DNA from: an uncultured Pirellula sp.
GTDB taxonomy: Bacteria > Planctomycetota > Planctomycetia > Pirellulales > Pirellulaceae
NCBI GenBank assembly: GCA_903858115.1
Contig: CAIOHR010000055.1
Coordinates: 124,001 to 188,000 of the forward strand
DNA length: 64,000 bases
Direction: 5' to 3'
The position numbers were made by a program, and so were the translations under genes. The stretch's first letter is position 1. Each line of letters opens with the position of its first letter. The notes below the pieces were generated by a model. The model was given only the letters and a program-made list of their open reading frames with translations, was not told the origin of the DNA and did no database searches. Below are positions 63,957 through 64,000 of this stretch, piece after piece.

Positions 63957-64000
63957 ATGATATTTTTGCAACCATTGCTGTTGATCGCGTTGCCTCTGAT
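63957..64000 (+). CDS. N-terminus of a BatA-like protein (continues beyond window)
   Basis: Only 14 codons are visible: MIFLQPLLLIALPL. This matches the hydrophobic opening of aerotolerance regulator (BatA, vWA N-terminal) proteins, which typically start M-x-FL-x-P-x-LL. It would fit with the VWA/GATase membrane protein nearby. The upstream ribosome site is weak, so the call is tentative. Confidence 0.45.
   Translation, partial: MIFLQPLLLIALPL

Noticed and set aside
1-64000. tRNA, rRNA, CRISPR, phage or transposase genes
   Set aside because: A by-eye check of both strands found no T-loop or anticodon-stem arrangement, no regularly spaced direct repeats, and no integrase or transposase motifs; a short or atypical tRNA could still be missed without a covariance search.

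Overview
The window looks like a chromosomal segment from a planctomycete, most likely the Pirellulales (Rhodopirellula/Pirellula-like). The evidence is three DUF1559 proteins with a pilin-like [14 protein letters not shown] leader, a PEP-CTERM protein, a VWA/glutamine-amidotransferase-fold membrane protein, an H4MPT-linked C1-pathway protein, many small secreted proteins of lineage-specific type, and dispersed palindromic intergenic DNA. No rRNA, tRNA, CRISPR array, transposase or phage gene was recognised. About 48 protein genes are supported, two of them cut by the window edges.

Layout. 1-1.6 kb: partial secreted FAD-dependent oxidoreductase (-). 1.9-7.2 kb: a three-gene exporter operon (-) of ABC protein, HlyD adaptor and TolC channel; the ABC protein has every core ATPase motif altered and a His/Asp-rich linker. 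7.75-11.7 kb: an operon (+) of a glutamine-synthetase-like protein lacking its metal and catalytic residues, a clear OleC (beta-lactone synthetase) overlapping it by 4 bp, and a roughly ten-helix membrane protein. 12-20 kb: DUF1559 protein and lipoprotein (+), then a very long secretin, an HExxH peptidase and a PQQ-like beta-propeller (-). 20.6-25.8 kb: a coupled glycosyltransferase-like pair (-) opposite an operon (+) of ExeA-like AAA ATPase, an unknown small protein and a sugar-nucleotide epimerase, which together suggest envelope polysaccharide work. 25.9-28.2 kb: release-factor-like protein (-) and the MotA/MotB stator pair (+). 28.2-28.86 kb: non-coding, rich in palindromes.

28.9-42 kb: NfeD-like protein; DevB-like adaptor facing a DevA ATPase fused to a cyclic-nucleotide-binding domain, with the matching DevC-like permease about 8 kb away; NatA plus an ABC-2 permease fused to a CPBP protease; HDOD protein; PqiA/PqiB; MfnF-like C1 protein; uridine kinase. 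42-51 kb: terpene-cyclase-fold repeat protein, probable lipoprotein, CtpA-like S41 protease, DUF1559 protein, Tat-exported sugar isomerase-like protein, PEP-CTERM protein opposite a DUF1559 protein, and an SDR. 51-64 kb: small secreted protein, ECF sigma factor with coupled anti-sigma factor, RidA, DsbD, RarD, VWA membrane protein, a membrane-tethered HTH protein with GSD-type repeats, GlmM, a large lineage-specific membrane protein, and the start of a BatA-like protein.

The strongest candidates for something undescribed are the pseudo-glutamine-synthetase/OleC/membrane-protein operon and the exporter with a degenerate ATPase. Next come the cyclic-nucleotide-gated DevA fusion with its split operon, the ABC-2/CPBP fusion, the PqiB with an unfamiliar C-terminal half, and the membrane-anchored HTH repeat protein. 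All functional statements are read from sequence motifs by eye; no database search was possible.
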